Shown here piece by piece: positions 59,109-64,000 of a DNA stretch of 64,000 nt. This stretch comes from Sanghuangporus weigelae (taxonomy: Eukaryota > Basidiomycota > Agaricomycetes > Hymenochaetales > Hymenochaetaceae): assembly GCA_033182465.1 (NCBI GenBank), contig CP137328.1, positions 1,364,001 through 1,428,000 on the forward strand, in the 5' to 3' direction. Both the position numbers and the translations under genes were made by a program. Position 1 is the first letter of the stretch; every line of letters begins with the position of its first letter. The notes under the pieces were generated by a model. That model did not search any database. It was not told where the DNA came from and saw nothing but the letters and a program-made list of their open reading frames with translations.

Positions 59109-59823
59109 CTAATTGACAAATTGCTTGAATGCCTCATAGCAAGAAAGGATTATCCTTCTGTTATCCAAAGGTTTCATACCTTCACTCCAACGACGTGCGG
59201 GGCGCGGTAGAGCAGGAATGTGGACACGGACAACCGTCTCCTGCTGAGGATACACACACCCTTGTACGGCAACGACGAGATCGTTGGAAACTGGGGTTTT
59301 GTAGAAGGCGGGCGTGGTCCCTGTTAGCGTGATGCCTGGCATAACTTTGTACAGGGGTGGCGGCAAGCTCAGCGTTCTCACTCGCGTTTGGTTATTTGCG
59401 GCGCATGCTGCGATAGCTTCGGCAATAAGCTGAGGCTCGGGATCGGTGCCGTCCATATGGCGTTTATCTTTCTTGAACAAGTAGACGGATTTCATCATTG
59501 TCGTCCATGATACAAACATCCGTTTGAGTATGTCTGTTTTCACCGCAAATAAGAAGCGGTATTTCCTTTCTTGTCCGGGCAACTCTTCCAATTCCAGTAT
59601 AACCACAAGCACGGAAGAGGGCGACCATGAAGTCAACAACAGCCGACTCCTCGTCTGGGCGAATGGCCATGGCGAACTCGAGAGTGCGAAGAAACAGATA
59701 GCCATCATCCGATGACGCCTGCTCAGCCCTAGCGGCTTTCAGGACTTCCGCAGGTGCTAAGACAGGATCTGGAAGTACAGGCGTTCCGAAGAAAGTAGCC
59801 GCAGTACGAATGAGATTTGCCAT
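59109..59823 (-). pseudogene. PD-(D/E)XK-like protein gene, unit 3 copy (frameshifted)
   Basis: Same gene as 40160-40875 and 49562-50279. It carries the same extra base as unit 2, near 59469, inside the ExK motif, and its stop is one codon earlier than the other copies (FVN instead of FVNQ). The N-terminal frame starts MANLIRTAATFFGTPVLP. An in-frame ATG upstream (59901) is probably leader. It lies outside the identical tract and is somewhat diverged from unit 2. Confidence 0.7.
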
Positions 59824-60034
59824 TATATATGTTGATAACGCACGAACTAGATACGAGAAAGAGATCAACGTATATAGTAAGCTACGTCGATCAGAAATCA
59901 ACTAATACTTGTAGCTTGGCTCGGTGAACTGGGCAGCTCCCTCCATCTTATGTCTCATCTCATGTCTTACGAAGGCATGCACGACCGCGCTTCTACCTGC
60001 GACTTTTGAGTCATTGTGCACGATGATCGCATAA

Positions 60035-61291
60035 ATGGTACCTATTCCTTCGAGTCACCGCTCGTCGAGTCATACATCTGCCAGCTCTGGATCAAACTAT
60101 TACTACGGAGAAGGTTCAAGAATGACTTCAAACTCGGAACTCACGCAGAAACATATCGGAAAAGAGCGCTACGGCGCAGGTGACACGTACCTCGTTCGTG
60201 ACGTCTTGCGACCGGACGATATCGAGGATGCCTTCGAGCGCCTATGCGAGGAAGTGCAGTGGTTGACAATGAGCCATCGTGGTGCGCGAAACTTCTATTT
60301 GTATTGCTCGTATCCATGACGGTTCTGCCTCATAAAGGCGGAGAGGTCCCGAGATTGGTTGCTGTCCAAGGGACAGTAGATCCAGACGGAACGTACGCAC
60401 ACTCTCCTTTCCCCTACGCGTCATTCCTTCACGAATCTATATCCACATAGCATGCCAATCTATCGTCATCCAGCTGACGAGTCGCCACCTCTACTTCCAT
60501 TCACAGCTACGGTGAAGCTCATCCGGGATCACGTAGCTCAATTCTTGCCGGATGGTCACCCACCGCTGAACCACGTACTGATTCAGCGCTATCGCAGCGG
60601 CGAGGATTATATCTCAGAGCACGCGGATAAGACGGTCGATATCGTCCGGGGATCGTGTATCGTCAAGTACGACTCCTCGTATCTTCGTTCCACTTGCGAT
60701 ATAATTCTGATTTAGTTGTGTCTGTTCAGCGTATCCTTAGGTGCACAACGCAGGATGACACTACGTACTAAGAAAAACTACATGCCGGGGCACAATACCA
60801 ATCATTCTCAGCACAGTGCCAACGCCAATGCCAGCTGTATACCCGGCACACGAACGGACCGAATAACGCAACACATCCCACTCCCGCATAATTCCGCACT
60901 CATCATGGGCCTCGAGACGAACCGTCTCTTCCTACACGGGATTCGAGCAGACCGACGTATACCCACCCTACTCATCCAGCCCGAGACGGACTTCAACCGC
61001 GAACGCATCAGCCTGACTTTCAGGTCTATCGGGACGTTCCTCACTCCAGCACCAGCGGTGCCAAGCCACACTACCGTCTTGAACGAATCAACAGACTCAG
61101 CTAGTCCAAAATGGCTGATATGGGGCCAAGGCGCCCGAAGCAAGACGCGCGACGCCGCCCGTCCCGTCGTCTCCAGCGCAAAAGAGTCCGCAGCCATACT
61201 GTACGGCTTCGGACAAGAGAACCACATGAGCGATTTCGACTGGGAGAAAGCGTACGGCCAGGGATTCGACCTTATAAACTATACGACATGA
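60035..61291 (+). CDS. AlkB-like 2-oxoglutarate/Fe(II) dioxygenase
   Basis: Four exons (60035-60281, 60338-60392, 60451-60666, 60730-61291) give 359 residues in frame. Metal ligands are visible as HAD (about residues 158-160, in YISEHADKT) and the later His in LFLHGIRAD (about 243). The 2-oxoglutarate-binding arginines lie in RISLTFR (about 266-272). NVSLGAQRRM matches the AlkB strand after the HxD motif. These features fit the ALKBH2/3-type group that oxidatively removes alkyl groups from nucleic acid bases. Between the HxD strand and the second His there is an insertion rich in Asn, His and Ser (about residues 195-225). A C-terminal extension ending DFDWEKAYGQGFDLINYTT follows the core. The substrate is not determinable from sequence. 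Confidence 0.85.
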
Positions 61292-61940
61292 ATATGCCCC
61301 CCCCCCCCCTCTTCCAGCTCTGTTCTGTTCTATTCTGTGCGTAAGGTGAACGTGTGAGGTGTTCGGTGACGTTTTCTTCGCACTGCTTTATACGAGGACC
61401 ATGTACTGTGTAATGCATCTAGCAATAGCTCCCAGCTCTTCTTAAAAAAAAAAAACCGCGCGCAACACCCAGCTCGTCGTAATTAATACACTTGTATTAT
61501 GATTTCCAACAGTTCATTAGAACTGCCATTCCACCAGAAAAGAAACGAGTCTCACGAACGTTTCTGTAAGTAATAGTAACGCAAGATTGGACAAACAGCT
61601 TTTCTCAATCCATGCTACGTGTTTGCATTAATCAATATTGATTTAGTTCATACATACACCAAACCTCTCCAAGACAAATCAAATCAGATCAAGTCGGACG
61701 GGATGAGACGAAGAGGAAACGGAAGGTAAGATGATGCAAGATAGGAGGGAGGAAACTGAGCGTCAAAGTGAGTACTCGTTGGCGCGTATGAATTTCTTTT
61801 TCTTTCTTTCAAGAAGGTATCAGAGTAACAGGGAGGAGTGTAGGTAGGTAGGTATGACAAGAAATTCAATCAGTTTGTTTGATATCAGAAAGTAAAGCAA
61901 CTGTAGTTCAAAACGAAAAGCACATTCTCTCCTCCCAATA
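61292..61940. other. Intergenic region between convergent genes
   Basis: Holds the 3' flanks of the AlkB-like gene (+) and the DUF6534 gene (-). It starts with a run of C (about 61295-61308) and has an A tract near 61444-61455. No gene was seen. Confidence 0.6.
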
Positions 61941-64000
61941 TCAAAACCCATACCCGACCCGCTCGAACCTAACACCCCCAACTTCCTCCCTCCCTTCTTC
62001 CACTCTCGCCTCATCCCCACGGTGCCCGGGTACAGGTGAAGCGGCAGGTATCCGCGGCAAATTCGCAAGCACGACTCTCTGATCCACCGAACTCGGCGAC
62101 TCCACAATCGGACTCGCCTTCGAATCCTCCACATCCTCCACACTCTTCTCCTCCTCCCCCCTAAAATCATCCACGACATACTTCACATCCTCCTCATCCT
62201 CCCTCTCCTCATCAACCCTAATCGACTCAATCGCCCCCCTCCCCCACCCCACGCCCCTCGACGCGTCCCTGCCTCTGTTCGTAGGCGACGTCGGGGAGTA
62301 GTACGACGGCACGGGTGAGATCGGGGACGTCCCAACTGCAGAGGCGCGACGCGCGTACGAAGAGGGTACATTACTGAGGTTGAGGTTGAGGTCCCCGCCG
62401 CCGCCGCCGACACCGCCGTCGGTGTCGTGCTCGATGTTGATCCGGACCTGCGCCGGGTGCATCTGGAAGCGGTGTTTCGAGGTCGTCAGGGCCTGCGTGA
62501 AGTTATCATTAATTAGGTCAGATGTAGGTAGGGGTGAAAAGTGTAGAAGAAAAAGAACGAGACGTACGGAAAGGCTGAACCCCCTATTCGGCGTCGAGTT
62601 CTCCATTTGCGAGCGCAGGTGCTTCCGTTCATTCAGCGTCTGCGCAAACAATCGCAGCGTAATGTCAATTTCGCGCATCCATATTCTCAGGCTGAAAGAA
62701 ATACGCACACTCATAAGCGTGTTCCTATTTCGAACCGAACCAAAATTAGCTGCAGATCAACTCAACCTAAAGGCGCGACGTACGTTAAGAGCCGCCCGAC
62801 GGGCAACGCGAACATGTAATGCAAATTATTATTCGGCGTCGTCGTCTAGCCCCGAAATCAAAATCAGAAATTCAAAATCGAGTTCTGAACAGGACATACG
62901 AGGAAACATAGATCCAGAATCTAAATAACAAACATCAGCAAGAATTTCTATGTCGAAGAAGCAGCACTGACACAAAGGACTGTGACAGGGACAGCCGCCT
63001 TGACAGTCGTAGTGCATATAGTCGATATAATCGAGTCCGTTCCTACAATCAAACAATTCACTCAGTTCAGCCTGGACATTAATCTTCCCACCGGGACTCA
63101 CTCTCAAACCCAGTCCGACTCCTCAACAAATAATACAACAAGAAGACGGTGATACTCGCATCGCAGCACGCGCTCAGCGCAAGCCACGCATCCGCATAGG
63201 GGATGATCTTCTTGTGGCTCTCGATGCTCGTGTGTATGACGCCCTGTATCGCGCTTGTGACAGCGAGCGCGGCCTGCGCCCAGCTGAGGAAGGAGATGAA
63301 CGCAAAGAGGAGCTTTGAACCCGAGAAGCGCATTATTCGGAACGCCATAAAGTGCTGGATCGGTACAGAGGCTCTGCGAATTAATTAAATAAATGAATAA
63401 GGTTCAGCGGAAGTAATTTATTCTATAATTAGATGCACGCCGCCCGTCCGTCCCGTCAGCGCTCGCTCAACCCCGGCTGCTGCTCAGGCGCCGCGAGAGT
63501 CGGACATTCCGGCTTCTCAAGCATCTCGCGCGTGCAAAGCACTCCTCCGAACAGAAGAAGCGTAGCCAATTTCAAATTCGCAACAACAAAAGTGTGTACG
63601 CACAGAGAGGAAAAGATGGGCAGCGTCGCGTACTCCCACGGCGAGAACGCCAACGCAACCGGGTTCGCAAAGTTATCCACGACGTAGTGCCATAGCATCG
63701 ACACGGAGCTGCACACTTGGAACGTGTCGATCGCGTATATCCATCCCAGCAGGAATCTGTAAGTAAGTAAGTAAGTAAGTACACGCATAATTAGCAAAAC
63801 AAAATAATTCAATGAAGTAGAAGGACGCACATCACACGCCAGCCATCCCTGTACCCCGACATGAGGTATGAAACGAGCTGCATGACGCATACGCCGAACA
63901 CAAGTGCGTTGACGACGACGCCGATGAGGAGCGGGCCGACGAGGAGCTGGTAGCTCACGCCCAGGGGTCCGCCCGTACTGGAGATGGTGGTGTTGCCCGA
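61941..64000 (-). CDS. DUF6534-domain multi-pass membrane protein (start beyond window)
   Basis: Read from 64000 downward, the exons give GPLGVSYQLLVGPLLIGVVV, RFLLGWIYAIDTFQVCSSVS, WHYVVDNFANP, QHFMAFRIMRFSGSKLLFAF, LLRSRTGFE, NNNLHYMFALPVGRLL and TLNERKHLRSQM. This succession of helices and loops is characteristic of Agaricomycete DUF6534 proteins. A long polar, acidic C-terminal tail follows (from about 62490 to the stop at 61941) with Gly-rich and Glu/Asp-rich stretches. Introns near 63835-63760 (containing a gtaa tetranucleotide run), about 63600-63376, 63110-63050 and 62750-62700 are approximate. The family's role is unknown. The first exon and start codon probably lie past the right edge. 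Confidence 0.72.

Larger units (their letters stand above)
52369..59897. repeat. Tandem segmental duplication, unit 3 (lacks gene Y)
   Basis: Repeats unit 2 with a constant offset of 9,480 through its first half, then with small indels. Homology ends shortly after the nuclease-like copy, around the gtaagctacgtcgatca segment near 59,880-59,897. Unique DNA leading to the AlkB-like gene follows. The gene Y copy expected next is missing. Confidence 0.9.

Overview
The window is nuclear DNA of a filamentous basidiomycete, most likely an Agaricomycete. The genes have many short introns (about 44-95 nt, GTNNGT-like donors). They include families typical of mushroom-forming fungi: DUF6533 and DUF6534 membrane proteins, a short secreted protein that is probably GPI-anchored, Tom70, Atg22 and an AlkB-type dioxygenase. 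No bacterial operon features were seen. Intron calls were made by eye from splice motifs and reading-frame continuity.

Layout. (1) Positions 1 to about 22,400 are AT-rich and gene-poor. They hold an unclassified dispersed repeat in three copies, long palindromic TA-flanked DNA elements of several kinds, a pogo-like MITE, a solo LTR, a nested LTR relic, and one near-whole Ty3/Gypsy chromovirus (14127-21019) inserted in a repeat copy. (2) From 22,704 to 32,408 there are ordinary host genes: Tom70 (+), a probable GPI-anchored secreted protein (-) and a DUF6533 membrane protein (+), separated by stretches in which I see no gene. (3) From about 32,493 to 59,897 lies a tandem array of an approximately 9.5 kb unit: two full copies and a third lacking the last gene. 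Each unit carries a possible small secreted protein gene (-), a vacuolar effluxer Atg22 gene (-), an unknown 778-residue protein gene (gene X, +), a truncated relic of the Atg22 5' end (-), a PD-(D/E)XK-like gene (-, broken in all three units) and, in units 1 and 2, an unknown six-exon gene (gene Y, +). (4) The last 4 kb hold an AlkB-like dioxygenase (+) and a DUF6534 protein (-) that runs off the window.

How it fits together. The array is the most informative part. Atg22 looks intact in all three units, gene X is intact only in unit 1, and units 2 and 3 share the same gene X stops and the same lesion in the nuclease-like gene. About 5.4 kb of units 2 and 3 appear identical, which suggests recent exchange or conversion. 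A palindromic element sits in unit 1 only, with empty sites in units 2 and 3. Together these give a relative history: an old Atg22 duplication that left a relic, unit duplication, decay of passenger genes, a second duplication, then homogenisation.
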